Below are positions 17,384-26,280 of a stretch of DNA of 64,000 nucleotides, in pieces; within the stretch, counting starts at the first letter, position 1; every line of letters begins with the position of its first letter. Below the pieces are notes generated by a model, which was given only the letters and a program-made list of their open reading frames with translations, was not told the origin of the DNA and did no database searches. The position numbers were made by a program, and so were the translations under genes. Source of the stretch: an uncultured Acetatifactor sp. (lineage in GTDB: Bacteria; Bacillota; Clostridia; Lachnospirales; Lachnospiraceae); NCBI GenBank assembly GCA_949840885.1, contig CATKYJ010000001.1, positions 62,001 to 126,000 of the forward strand, written 5' to 3'.

Positions 17384-18069
17384 CCCTTTTCTCCAATCCA
17401 TTTATAGCCCAATCCATAGATTGTCTTTATATATTCGTACTCTTCGTCCGCAATTTTATTTCTCAGTCTGCTGACGTTCAGCGCCAGAGTATGTTCATTT
17501 ACATAGTTCTCCCTGACATCCCATATCCTTTCCAGTAATATCTCTTTGGTCAGGATCCGGCCGCTGCTTTTGCAGAAAACCGCCAATAGTTCGAATTCCG
17601 TGGGGGTAAGGGAAATGGTCTCCGATTTTCTTTTTACCAAACGGTTCTCCAAATCGATTGTCAGATTTCCGTACCGGTAAGGCTCCGCCCTTTTCGTTCC
17701 GGAGCATCTCCTCAGCACAGTCTGTATCTTTTCCATAAGCACCCTGACGCTAAAGGGTTTCACAATATAATCATCCGCGCCCAGCCGCAGCCCTCTGATG
17801 ATTTCCTCTTCCAGATTATGTGCGGTCAAAAAGAGAAAGGGAATCTGACAGCTCCCTGCAAGCTCTTCCGCAAACTCAAAGCCATTGCCGTCCGGCAGAT
17901 TGACATCCAGTAAAATCAGGTCAAAGGTTTCCTGTTCAAGGCGCTTTCCGGCTTCTTCCAGGCTATACGCGGAAAACGGAAGCATGCGGGCGTTTTGGAT
18001 ATGGTAGCACAATCCGGCGTTTAATATTTCATCATCCTCAATGATCAGAATTTTGACGTCCTTTTCCAT
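17380..18069 (-). CDS. OmpR-family response regulator (VncR-like)
   Basis: DNA-binding response regulator (229 aa). The receiver has acidic residues EDD (11-13), Asp55 in LILLDVNLPDGNG, Thr in FLTAHN and Lys in DDYIVKPF. The winged-helix output has the usual LTPTEFELLAVF and RIWDVRENYVNEHTLALNVSRLR. It is the first gene of the sensor-transporter operon. A promoter (TTGAAA, 17 bases, TAAGCT) lies about 95 bases upstream, back to back with the plus-strand promoter at 18196. The ribosome site before the ATG is weak (AAAGAAG). Its targets probably include its own operon. Confidence 0.93.
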   Translation of the reverse strand: MEKDVKILIIEDDEILNAGLCYHIQNARMLPFSAYSLEEAGKRLEQETFDLILLDVNLPDGNGFEFAEELAGSCQIPFLFLTAHNLEEEIIRGLRLGADDYIVKPFSVRVLMEKIQTVLRRCSGTKRAEPYRYGNLTIDLENRLVKRKSETISLTPTEFELLAVFCKSSGRILTKEILLERIWDVRENYVNEHTLALNVSRLRNKIADEEYEYIKTIYGLGYKWIGEKG

Positions 18070-18163
18070 CTTCTTTCATGTACTCTTTCCGGATGCCCTT
18101 GTCACCTGACGCCGGATACATCCTGTCTGTTCTTTCGGTACCTCTTTTCCTGCCGCTACTTCC

Positions 18164-18192
18164 AGCTTAATATAAAATATACGGAATTTCAA
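18164..18192 (-). promoter_or_regulatory. promoter of the VncRS-like operon
   Basis: On the minus strand TTGAAA, 17 bases, TAAGCT. It is separated by only 3 bases from the divergent promoter at 18196-18224. Confidence 0.5.
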
Positions 18193-18195
18193 CTC

Positions 18196-18224
18196 TTGTC
18201 ATTTTCTATATCTGGTATTATAAT
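18196..18224 (+). promoter_or_regulatory. strong promoter of the tocopherol-cyclase-like/GHL6 operon
   Basis: TTGTCA, exactly 17 bases, TATAAT. The transcription start is expected near 18231, about 85 bases before the chosen start codon. Confidence 0.75.
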
Positions 18225-18315
18225 GGGTTTATCTGCTACTAAATATTGTTTTGATATAATTACAGAACGAACCACAGCGGAGAATCCCCACGGAAGAACG
18301 AGGCAAGAACAAAGG

Positions 18316-19434
18316 ATGAATCTGTCTGATCTGGCAAGAAATTCACATATGCTGCGAGGCTCCCTGTCTAAAAAAGGCTATATGCGCTGGTGGCACTCTT
18401 TCTCCGGCGTGCAGTCAGAGACAGGTGAGATCCGCACTTTTTTCGTGGAATTTTTTATCATCAATCCCGATTTGGGCAGGTCACGGCCCGTTTTAGGCCA
18501 GCATCCCTATTTCAAAAAAAGAGGAATGCGCCCCTCCTATGTGATGATCAAGGTCGGCGTCTTCCCCGGCCGGGAGGGCGAAAACGGCAGGCAGCTTCAC
18601 GCTTTTTACCCCATTTCTGCCCTGCAGGCCACGGGCAGCCCCCTGGTCATGCAGATAGAGGTGCCCCAGGGGGAGCCGATCCTCTACAGTGAAGACAGGA
18701 TTGTCGGCTCAATTGAGGTCACCGCGAAAGAGGCCAGGCACCGCTCCCGGATGACGGAGGCCGGCTGTATGGAATGGGACGTGAAAGTACAGAAAGCCGT
18801 GTCCTGCCACACTGGCAGCCAGTGCGGCCCATTGGCGGAAGCCTTTCACAGGCTGGACAGTTTCTGGCATGGGGAGGGCATCCGCAGCTTTTTTGAGGGC
18901 AGCGTCACCTTAGACGGCGTCACTTACGAAGTGACCCCGGAGACCAGCTATGGCTATGCGGACAAGCACTGGGGACACCGCTTTAACAGGCCATGGTTTC
19001 AGTTCGCCTGTGGGAAGCTTACAAGCTCACGCACGGGCAAGGAACTGCGTCACTCCGTGGTGGCTTTAAACTGCCTGCGGCCCAGATTCTTCTTTCCCCT
19101 GGGGCCCCGCCTAATGCTGCAGCTGACCTATATGGGGGAGGACTTCCAGTTTACCCGCTGTAAGTGGGAGACCAAGGAGACCGGCAAGCGCTTCATCTGG
19201 CATGTGCTGGCCCAGAATAAAGACGTGGTGGTGAAACTCTCCGGCAGCTGCACCAAAAAGGAAATGCTGGATCTGCAGTATGAGGATCCGGACGGAATCA
19301 AGGAAAAAGAACCCCTGCGGGGAGGCAGCGGCGGCATCGGTACGCTGCAGCTCTTCCGGAAAACCCAGGACGGCAGGGAAAGTATGGACACCTTATCACT
19401 GTCCGATTCCCTTTGCATTTACCGGGGGCTGTGA
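18316..19434 (+). CDS. tocopherol-cyclase-like family protein
   Basis: Protein of 372 aa that resembles the tocopherol cyclase-like (carotenoid/lipid-binding, lipocalin-like double barrel) group found in some Clostridia. Features are an early GYMRWWHSFSG, YGYADKHWGHRFNRPWFQFACGKL in the second half, and a C-terminal FIWHVLAQNKDVVVKLSG strand. No signal peptide or membrane segment is seen. Since these bacteria make no tocopherol, the real substrate is probably another lipid or isoprenoid, or it may only bind one. I start at ATG 18316; AAAGG directly abuts it and GAGG is 13 bases upstream, so the start is not certain. The frame is open back to 18196. It is cotranscribed with the glycosidase 41 bases downstream. 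Confidence 0.6.
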   Translation: MNLSDLARNSHMLRGSLSKKGYMRWWHSFSGVQSETGEIRTFFVEFFIINPDLGRSRPVLGQHPYFKKRGMRPSYVMIKVGVFPGREGENGRQLHAFYPISALQATGSPLVMQIEVPQGEPILYSEDRIVGSIEVTAKEARHRSRMTEAGCMEWDVKVQKAVSCHTGSQCGPLAEAFHRLDSFWHGEGIRSFFEGSVTLDGVTYEVTPETSYGYADKHWGHRFNRPWFQFACGKLTSSRTGKELRHSVVALNCLRPRFFFPLGPRLMLQLTYMGEDFQFTRCKWETKETGKRFIWHVLAQNKDVVVKLSGSCTKKEMLDLQYEDPDGIKEKEPLRGGSGGIGTLQLFRKTQDGRESMDTLSLSDSLCIYRGL

Positions 19435-19475
19435 CTGTTCTTTGTCCGCAATAAGTAAAAAGGGGGTACTATTCT

Positions 19476-21440
19476 ATGAATTTCAGACAGGTACATCTGG
19501 ACTTCCATACCAGCGAAAAGATACCGGGTATCGGAAGCCGTTTCCGCAGGGAACAGTTTCAGGAGGCTCTGAAGACAGGGCATGTGAATTCCATCACTGT
19601 CTTCTCCAAATGCCACCACGGCTGGGCCTACCATCCCTCCCGGGCCAACGAGATTCACCCGGGCTTAAGCTTCGACTTGCTGGGGGCACAGATTGAGGCG
19701 GCTCACGAGATCGGGGTGCGCACCCCGGTGTATCTCTCCGCAGGCTTCGATGAAAAGATGGCGCTGCGCCATCCGGAGTGGCTTCATGTGGGAAAGTCCG
19801 GCGGCAAACTCCAGGTTCCGGATTTTGCCGCGCCCCATTACCATCTGCTTTGCTTCAACTCGCCCTACCTGGACTATCTGCTCCTCCAGATTGAGGAGGT
19901 GGTACGCGAGTATGACGCGGACGGAATTTTCCTGGATATCGTAGGCGTGCGCCAGTGCCACTGCCAGTACTGCACTGCCAAACTTCTGGCAGAGGGAAAA
20001 GATCCTATGGATGACGGCGCGGCCCTGGAGCTGGGCGAGAGGGTCTACGCCAACTATACCGCCAAGGTGCGCCAGACCATAGACCGGGTAAAGCCCGGCC
20101 TGCCCGTATTCCACAACGGCGGTCACATCCAGCGGGGCAGGCGGGATCTGGCTTATATGAATTCCCACCTGGAGCTGGAAAGCCTGCCCACCGGCGGCTG
20201 GGGGTACGACCATTTCCCCCTGTCCGCCAGATATGTGCAGCAGCTGGGCATGGAATATCTGGGCATGACCGGGAAATTCCACGGCACATGGGGCGAGTTC
20301 GGCGGCTTCAAGCACCCCAATGCCCTGCGGTACGAAGTCAGCCTGGCGGCCGCATGCGGGGCAAAAAGTTCCGTGGGAGACCAGCTCCATCCCCAGGGCG
20401 AGATGGACATGGCCACCTACCGGCTCATCGGGGAAGCCTACAAAGAGCTGGAGGCAAAGGAGGAATGGCTGGACGGAGTGTCCCCGGCGGCGGACATCGC
20501 CCTTTTCTCCTGCCAGGCTTACTCACAATTCATAGGCGAAACCGGCGGGGAGAAGAATCCACAGGCCGATGCCGGCGCGGTTCGGATGCTTTTAGAGGGA
20601 AAATATCTCTTCGATGTAATCGACGGAGAATCGGACATGAATCGCTATCAGGTGGTCATCCTCCCCGACTGTGAACGGATTACACCCGAACTGAAAGAAA
20701 AGCTGGACGCTTACCTGCAGGCCGGCGGAAAGCTCCTGGCCTCCGGGAAATCGGGACTTTGGGCGCAGAAAGAAGCTTTCGCCTTTGACTTTGGGGTGGA
20801 GTACCGGGGGGAATCCCCTTATTCGCCCTGTTATTTCAGACCGGGCTTTTCCATGGAGGGGCTTTTCGACACTGCCTATGTGCTGCATTCCCAGGCCGAG
20901 GTGACAGCCCTTGCAGACGGCACAAAACTGGGCAGCCAGGAAACTCCCTATTTCAACCGGACAGCCGCCCATTTCTGCTCCCACCAGCACGCGCCGGATT
21001 CCGGAGAATGTGCCGGTCCCGGAATGGCCATGGGAAGAGACGGCATCTATATAGGCTGGCAGATATTCTCCGAGTATGCGTACCATGGCGCCCTCATCTC
21101 CAAAAGGATGGTACAGCACGCCCTGGACATACTGCTGAAAGGGACCAAGACCCTGGAGACCAACCTGGGCGCGCAGGGCGTGGTCACACTGATGAGGCAG
21201 AAAAGCAGATACGTCTGCCATCTGCTCTACGCGGTTCCCGTAAAGCGCGGCAGCAGCGTAGAGGTCATTGAAGATATCACGCCTGTCTATGACGTAAAAG
21301 TCCGACTGCGCCTCCCTGCCCCCATAAAGCGCGTCTATCTCGCTCCCCAGAGGGAGGAGATTCCGTTCATCCGGGAGGATGGGATTGTAGCGTTTACAGT
21401 GGAGAAAGTAAACTGCCATCAGATGGTGGTTCTGGAATAA
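19476..21440 (+). CDS. GHL6-type glycoside hydrolase with beta-galactosidase trimerisation-like domain
   Basis: Cytoplasmic glycosidase (654 aa). The N-terminal TIM barrel begins FRQVHLDFHTSEKIPGIG with VNSITVFSKCHHGWAYHP, and has the probable nucleophile Asp in ADGIFLDIVG followed by a Cys-rich CHCQYC. From about residue 340 an SFLLP-like region (ADIALFSCQAY, VVILPDCERI) matches a beta-galactosidase trimerisation fold, and a beta domain closes the protein. I recognise the barrel as the GHL6 (PF14871) type; relatives include alpha-L-fucosidase-like enzymes, so fucoside or galactoside cleavage is possible but not shown. AAAGGGGG precedes the ATG, and a strong hairpin ends the operon at 21556. 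Confidence 0.75.
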   Translation: MNFRQVHLDFHTSEKIPGIGSRFRREQFQEALKTGHVNSITVFSKCHHGWAYHPSRANEIHPGLSFDLLGAQIEAAHEIGVRTPVYLSAGFDEKMALRHPEWLHVGKSGGKLQVPDFAAPHYHLLCFNSPYLDYLLLQIEEVVREYDADGIFLDIVGVRQCHCQYCTAKLLAEGKDPMDDGAALELGERVYANYTAKVRQTIDRVKPGLPVFHNGGHIQRGRRDLAYMNSHLELESLPTGGWGYDHFPLSARYVQQLGMEYLGMTGKFHGTWGEFGGFKHPNALRYEVSLAAACGAKSSVGDQLHPQGEMDMATYRLIGEAYKELEAKEEWLDGVSPAADIALFSCQAYSQFIGETGGEKNPQADAGAVRMLLEGKYLFDVIDGESDMNRYQVVILPDCERITPELKEKLDAYLQAGGKLLASGKSGLWAQKEAFAFDFGVEYRGESPYSPCYFRPGFSMEGLFDTAYVLHSQAEVTALADGTKLGSQETPYFNRTAAHFCSHQHAPDSGECAGPGMAMGRDGIYIGWQIFSEYAYHGALISKRMVQHALDILLKGTKTLETNLGAQGVVTLMRQKSRYVCHLLYAVPVKRGSSVEVIEDITPVYDVKVRLRLPAPIKRVYLAPQREEIPFIREDGIVAFTVEKVNCHQMVVLE

Positions 21441-21555
21441 AGAAAACCCCATAAGGCATCATACACAAAATTGCCCCCACATCACATAAAACAATTCTGA
21501 TGCCAAATCCAACAGAACGCAGTTCTGTGGCCAAGAATAATAGGTGCAAACCCGG

Positions 21556-21596
21556 AAGAATGCCCGGGCGAATAGGATTCGCCCGGGCATTCTTTT
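21556..21596 (+). terminator. terminator between the GHL6 and GH127 genes
   Basis: Perfect 18-bp stem (21556-21573 with 21577-21594, loop AGG) followed by TTTTTA on the plus strand. It lies between two converging genes. Its arms (AAGAATGCCCG...) recur in the hairpins at 26553 and 52077. Confidence 0.9.
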
Positions 21597-23542
21597 TACG
21601 CTTCTTCCTGCATCCACACCCGCATCTGGTTCTCGCCCCGGTTGGCCCAGACGTAATAGGGGATGGCTGTCATTTGCACCTTTTCTTTCACAGGCGTCTC
21701 CTCGCTATACAGCGCATCACTCCCCACCATGCGGACGCCCTCAAGTTGCAGCAGCATATTCCCTTTCAGCACGCCCTCCTCACAGATTACGGCCTCCGCT
21801 TTCAGCTCTTTGGGGATCCGCAGGCTCTGAAGCAGCTCTCCATTATCCACGCCCTCAAAGCAGTATACCACTGGCCCTCTCAGCAGAGCCACGCAACCCG
21901 CGTCCTCCCGCACATGCTGGTTCGCATAGGCCTTGCGCACCTCCATGGGGAACTCCAATTTTACTATATCTCCGTCTTCCCACTTTCTGGTAATATATGC
22001 ATAGCCTTTCTCCATGATCCTGCCCATGTCCAGCTTTTCCCCATTCACCGTAAGGGACACCCTGTCATCGTTGGGCCTCACATAATAAGGGATGTGAATG
22101 GCGAAGGTAAACTCCTCCTTTTGTTTAGGCGTGATGGTATAGGCCGCCTTTCCCTCCCAGGGATAGCTGGTCTCCACCGCCACGTCCGCTTTCGCAAGCT
22201 GCGCTTTCTGCCCGATCATCAGATGGGAATAAATCGTGGAATCACTCTCGTTCCAGCAGTATTTCCCCAGAGAAGTCACCAGTCTGACCAGGTTGGGCGG
22301 GCAGCAGGCGCAGGCATACCATCCGGGCCTTACCGGCAGCGAATGCGTGTACCCGAACAGCTTCCCGGACACTCCCGGCTCGCACTCCAAGGGATTCACA
22401 TAGAAATACTTCTTCCCATCCAGCTGCATGCCGCTGATGGTGCTGTTGTACAGTTCTTTCTCGATGATGTCCGCATAAGCGCCGTCCATGTCCATCTCCA
22501 GCATCCGGTGGGCGAAGAACACCATTGCGATGGAAGCACAGGTCTCCGCGTAGGCCATATCGTTTGGCAGCTCATAATTATTGGAAAAAGCCTCGCCATC
22601 GGGGTTTCCGCCCACACCTCCGGTGATGTACATCTTCTTTTGGACCACATTATCCCACAGTGTCCTGCAGGCCCGGTACAGTCTCTCATCCCCGTCCGTA
22701 CCCGCCAGGTCCGCCATGGCCGTATACATGTACAGGGCGCGAACCGCGTGGCCCACGGCCTCTTTCTGCTCATAAATGGTCTGATGTGCCTGGTTGTAGC
22801 TTACGTCAAAAGCCTCCGTACTGTACTGCCCCCAGTGCTGCCAGCCGCGCTTTAATCTCTCCTGATGGAAGTAATCCGGATTTTGGCCCCTCTCGTCCAG
22901 AAAATACTTGGCCATATCCCTGTATTGCTCCTTGCCCGTGACGCGGTAGAGCTTCATCAGACCGATCTCCACCTCCTGGTGTCCGGGGATGCCGTGCTCT
23001 TTCTCCTCCCCGGGGCCGAACTTGTCAATGATATGGTCGGCCATGCGCTCCATCACATGCAGGAGCTTGTCCTTGCCGGTCACATCAAAGTAGGCCACGG
23101 CCGCCTCCATCATGTGCCCCGCGCAGTAGAGCTCGTGGCACTCGTGAAGATTCTGCCAGCGATGCTCCGGCTCCTTGATAGTAAAATAGGTGTTCAGGTA
23201 GCCGTCGGGCTGCTGGGCTTTCTCAATGATGTCGATGATGCCGTCCGCCCGCTCCTCCAGATCCGCGTCCGGCTTTACGGACAGGGAATAGGCCACACCC
23301 TCCAGCCATTTCGCCACATCGCTGTCCTGGAATACCATTCCGTAGAACTCCCCCTGGCTTAAGCCTGCGGCAATGCGGAAGTTCTCGATGGCGTGGCTTT
23401 TCGCCACCCCGGGTACTTCGTCATTCAACACCTTTTCCTGGAAAGGAATGACTACGTCTATAACTTTCTCCTGCATCCCGCTCCAGAATCCGTCCGCCAC
23501 CTTTACCTGGCTGACATTAATCTCTTTTGCTGTTTTTTTCAT
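21596..23542 (-). CDS. GH127 beta-L-arabinofuranosidase
   Basis: Cytoplasmic glycosidase (648 aa) of the GH127 family, which removes beta-linked L-arabinofuranose from plant glycoproteins and glycans. The (alpha/alpha)6 barrel contains QQPDGYLNTYF, HELYCAGHMMEAAVAY and GVGGNPDGEAFSNNYELPN. The metal and catalytic cysteines are in NPLECEPGVSG and WYACACCPPNLVR; these correspond to the Glu-x-Cys and Cys-Cys that form the zinc site and nucleophile in HypBA1. I chose ATG 23542, which has GGAGG 6 bases upstream; the frame stays open to 23674. The remnant of an AraC regulator lies just beyond its start, so its normal control region may have been lost. Confidence 0.92.
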   Translation of the reverse strand: MKKTAKEINVSQVKVADGFWSGMQEKVIDVVIPFQEKVLNDEVPGVAKSHAIENFRIAAGLSQGEFYGMVFQDSDVAKWLEGVAYSLSVKPDADLEERADGIIDIIEKAQQPDGYLNTYFTIKEPEHRWQNLHECHELYCAGHMMEAAVAYFDVTGKDKLLHVMERMADHIIDKFGPGEEKEHGIPGHQEVEIGLMKLYRVTGKEQYRDMAKYFLDERGQNPDYFHQERLKRGWQHWGQYSTEAFDVSYNQAHQTIYEQKEAVGHAVRALYMYTAMADLAGTDGDERLYRACRTLWDNVVQKKMYITGGVGGNPDGEAFSNNYELPNDMAYAETCASIAMVFFAHRMLEMDMDGAYADIIEKELYNSTISGMQLDGKKYFYVNPLECEPGVSGKLFGYTHSLPVRPGWYACACCPPNLVRLVTSLGKYCWNESDSTIYSHLMIGQKAQLAKADVAVETSYPWEGKAAYTITPKQKEEFTFAIHIPYYVRPNDDRVSLTVNGEKLDMGRIMEKGYAYITRKWEDGDIVKLEFPMEVRKAYANQHVREDAGCVALLRGPVVYCFEGVDNGELLQSLRIPKELKAEAVICEEGVLKGNMLLQLEGVRMVGSDALYSEETPVKEKVQMTAIPYYVWANRGENQMRVWMQEEA

Positions 23543-23620
23543 ATTCATCCTCCATTCTGCCTTGAATCTGGCAAAGCGCCTTGCCCCCTCTCTGCCGTGC
23601 AGTGCAGCTATGCTCAGAGC

Positions 23621-23896
23621 GCTCTGCTGTTGGAACTGACCGACGAGTGCTTCTTCCGCAATCATCTGATGCATCAGGGGGAACGATACACTGTCACCGA
23701 ATACCTAAACCGCCCGCGCATACAGGCAGCAAAAAATCTCCTGACCTCCACCGACAAGCTGTCTCTGGACGTGATCAGCGCCCAGGTGGGAATTCCTGAC
23801 GAAAAATACTTCGTGCGGCTGTTCAAGCGCTGCGAGGGCGTCACTGCCACTGCCTACAGAGAAGCGTTTTCCAGGAAGCTGAGATGCCGGATTTAG
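23621..23896 (+). pseudogene. AraC-type regulator remnant (DNA-binding domain only)
   Basis: The plus strand encodes about 90 residues of an AraC/XylS helix-turn-helix domain: ECFFRNHLMHQG, then TVTEYLNRPRIQAAKNLL, then the second helix region DEKYFVRLFKRCEGVTATAYR. There is no start codon context and no N-terminal sensor domain; the upstream sequence is the 5' part of the GH127 gene. It reaches a stop at 23894-23896, overlapping the antiporter stop. Most likely it is the 3' end of a regulator cut off by a deletion or by insertion of the GH127 gene. Confidence 0.75.
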
Positions 23897-25836
23897 GAGG
23901 CCGCTTTCTTCCCTTTCTTCTTTTTTCCGTTTTTGGGAGGCTTCCATTCCTTTTCGATGTCGTAGACATCACCCTCCTCCACGCCTTTGCTGTACTCTCT
24001 CAGTTCGGGCAGAACGGCGTGGAGGTCATCCTCGTCTTCTATGGTCTCCAAGTCTGTCATTCCCTCTGGATCTCCCCTGAAGCCTGTTTTGGATTTCTCC
24101 GAGTCTTTACTTTGATCCGTTTTCTTCTTTCCATCCGTGGTTCCGGAAGCAGTCTCCGGTTTTGCCTTTGGATCATCCTTTCTTTTTTCTGCCTTTCTGG
24201 ATGTGTTCTTTTCTGCTTTTCCCTGCGGTTTTTCTCCCTTTCGGTTCTTTGTCTTCTTGCAGGGTTCTTCTTTTTTGCGGTTTTTGGAGGATTTTTCGGA
24301 AGCTGTCTTTTCGGTATCCGTCCCTTGGGGGGCTTTCTCGGGCTCCGTCTCTTGGAAATTTTTTTGCTCCTCTGGCTGCGGCTCTTTCCTCTCCTCAAGC
24401 GGCTGAGGGGCTCCCCCGGACTCAGCTGCCTTATCTGAACCGGCTATCTCCATGCCCCCACTTTTTGGCTCTGCTTCTGTCACCTCCGCTGATGAGTTCT
24501 CTTCTTTTCCTCCCATTGCCCCATCCGGCACGAGTTCTTCTTCCTCTGAATCGCTCGGGGGCGCTTCTGCCTCCTGCCCTGCCTCTATTCCTGCAGCAGA
24601 ATCCTCTTCCTCCGGCTCCCTGTCCTCTTTCTTCCCATAGGAAATGCTCCCCGATAAAAGCAGCGCGGCCTTGGCGCTGACAGGTCCCACCATCTCATAG
24701 AGCACAGATGAAGATAGTATAATAGTCAGCATCATGCTCCCGGTCTCCGGCGGCAGCATCCTCTGCCCCAAAAATGCAAGGCCAATGGCCACTCCCGCCT
24801 GAGGAATCAGCGCCAGCCCCATATAATTTCGGATTTCCCTGCTGGTCTTCATGAACAGGCAGCTGACATATGTCCCCATATACTTTCCGATAATGCGGAC
24901 GAGAAAATACCCTACCCCGATGGCGCCCACGGTCTGCAGCGCCCCGATGTCCAGGTTCATGCCGGACACGATGAAGAAGATGGACATCACCGGCGGCGTG
25001 AAACTGTTGATCTGGCGGAACAGCTTCTTATCCCTTGTAAGATTTATGTACACGGCCCCGAACACCATACAGGACAATAAGGGCGAAATGTCAATGGCCG
25101 CACAGATGCCGCTTAAGCCAAGCAGCATGGCAATAGCCAGTATCAGCCGGTTGTCCTTGCTCCTGGCCGGAATCAGCAGACGGCTTAAGAAATATCCACA
25201 GAAGATGCCCAGCACGATCACCAGCAGATTGTAGGCCACCGGAATCAGGATGTCATGGGCGGAGAATCCTCCCGCCTCGTTTCCATTGATAATGGCGGAC
25301 ACAATGCTGAACGCCAGCAGGCACACCACATCGTCCAGCGCCACGATCTGCAGCAGAGTATCTACGAACTCTCCCTTGGCCTTGTACTGGTTGATTGTCA
25401 TCATAGTGCTGGCAGGCGCCGTGGCAGTGGCGATGGCTCCCAGGATCAGGGCGAATTCCCAGTTCAGGCGAAACACCAGCTTCAGGACCACTGTTACAAG
25501 CACCCCGGCCGCCAGCGCCTCGCTTAAGGTGATGACGATGATCCGCTTCCCTGTCCGCATCAGCACTTCCTTTTTAAAGAACTTCCCCACGCCGAAAGCG
25601 ATGAATGCCAGCGCCAGGTCGCTTACAAAGCCCATTCCCTCTATCATGGGAGCCGGAATGAAATTCAGGCAGCAGGGCCCGATGAGAATGCCCGCCAGAA
25701 TGTAGCCGCTTACTTTTGGCATATTCAGCGTATTCGTCATCCTGGTCAGGATAAAGCCCGAGAACAATATAATGGAAAGAGTCAAAAGCACCTCTGTCTC
25801 TCTGTTCAGCTGACTCAAGAATCCTACCATATTCAT
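23893..25836 (-). CDS. cation:proton antiporter (CPA2) with long charged tail
   Basis: Membrane transporter (647 aa) of the monovalent cation:proton antiporter-2 family. Residues 1 to about 385 form some eleven or twelve helices, with family-like GYILAGILIGP near the start and ALDDVVCLLAFSIV carrying the paired Asp in the ion-binding helix. From about 395 to the end the protein is hydrophilic and rich in Glu, Lys, Ser and Pro, with no RCK or Usp domain of the usual kind. This tail is about 250 residues of low complexity. GGAGG lies 9 bases before ATG 25836. The gene has a long leader (about 200 bases) containing an AAA-ATPase remnant. The exchanged ion (K+ or Na+) is not decided. Confidence 0.88.
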   Translation of the reverse strand: MNMVGFLSQLNRETEVLLTLSIILFSGFILTRMTNTLNMPKVSGYILAGILIGPCCLNFIPAPMIEGMGFVSDLALAFIAFGVGKFFKKEVLMRTGKRIIVITLSEALAAGVLVTVVLKLVFRLNWEFALILGAIATATAPASTMMTINQYKAKGEFVDTLLQIVALDDVVCLLAFSIVSAIINGNEAGGFSAHDILIPVAYNLLVIVLGIFCGYFLSRLLIPARSKDNRLILAIAMLLGLSGICAAIDISPLLSCMVFGAVYINLTRDKKLFRQINSFTPPVMSIFFIVSGMNLDIGALQTVGAIGVGYFLVRIIGKYMGTYVSCLFMKTSREIRNYMGLALIPQAGVAIGLAFLGQRMLPPETGSMMLTIILSSSVLYEMVGPVSAKAALLLSGSISYGKKEDREPEEEDSAAGIEAGQEAEAPPSDSEEEELVPDGAMGGKEENSSAEVTEAEPKSGGMEIAGSDKAAESGGAPQPLEERKEPQPEEQKNFQETEPEKAPQGTDTEKTASEKSSKNRKKEEPCKKTKNRKGEKPQGKAEKNTSRKAEKRKDDPKAKPETASGTTDGKKKTDQSKDSEKSKTGFRGDPEGMTDLETIEDEDDLHAVLPELREYSKGVEEGDVYDIEKEWKPPKNGKKKKGKKAAS

Positions 25837-25892
25837 TCGCTTCGCCCTCCCTTTTACCTGCGCTGCTGTCCTTATGGTTCAGAGCCGCACGT

Positions 25893-26004
25893 CTACTGCC
25901 GGCTTTTGATGCGGCCGATCAATCCGGTTTTGTCCACATATTCACTGTTTGTGATTCTCTGTAAACCACTGTTTCCCGGATTGAAGTAGATAGTAGATTC
26001 CCAA
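25893..26004 (-). pseudogene. N-terminal remnant of an AAA-ATPase-like (PF09820-type) gene
   Basis: The minus strand reads FNPGNSGLQRITNS, then EYVDKTGLIGRIKSRQ and a stop. This closely resembles the first 35 residues of PF09820-type AAA-ATPases, which normally continue to an RPRRFGKS P-loop. A TTG start with GGAAAGGAG upstream is at 26004. A 7-base tandem duplication (ATCTACT twice) just after it breaks the frame. Everything from the P-loop on is missing. The fragment sits in the leader of the antiporter gene and may still own its promoter. Confidence 0.65.
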
Positions 26005-26049
26005 GGAGTCTCCTTTCCTATGCAGAACCTGACCTCAACACTTTATACA

Positions 26050-26078
26050 ATCTTATGTCGTAACTCTAAAAAAGTCAA
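26050..26078 (-). promoter_or_regulatory. promoter upstream of the AAA remnant and antiporter
   Basis: On the minus strand TTGACT, exactly 17 bases, TAAGAT. Transcription from about 26043 would pass through the AAA remnant and reach the antiporter gene with a leader of about 207 bases. Confidence 0.65.
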
Positions 26079-26139
26079 CGGCATTTACAGATTTCCCTAA
26101 AGCGCTAACGGCTGACCGAATCAAATTTAAAAAAGAGCC

Positions 26140-26168
26140 TTGTCTATGGTTTCATTCTACTATATAAT
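26140..26168 (+). promoter_or_regulatory. promoter of the DAK-like mini-gene
   Basis: TTGTCT, exactly 17 bases, TATAAT. The expected transcription start (about 26175) falls at the first bases of palindrome copy 2, a classic operator position. Confidence 0.7.
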
Positions 26169-26173
26169 GTAAG

Positions 26174-26203
26174 ACAATAGAATCCTCCCTTTGATTCTAT
26201 TGT
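26174..26203. repeat. palindrome family copy 2 (at the DAK-like promoter)
   Basis: Perfect 11-bp arms ACAATAGAATC / GATTCTATTGT around an 8-base centre, covering about +1 to +30 of the predicted transcript. It could act as an operator or as an mRNA 5' hairpin. Confidence 0.8.
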
Positions 26204-26280
26204 AGCCCCATGACACTGGAATCCCAAATCGAAAGCGTCTGCCATCAGGCCTTTCGAGCCATTTAACAGGAGGAAAATAC

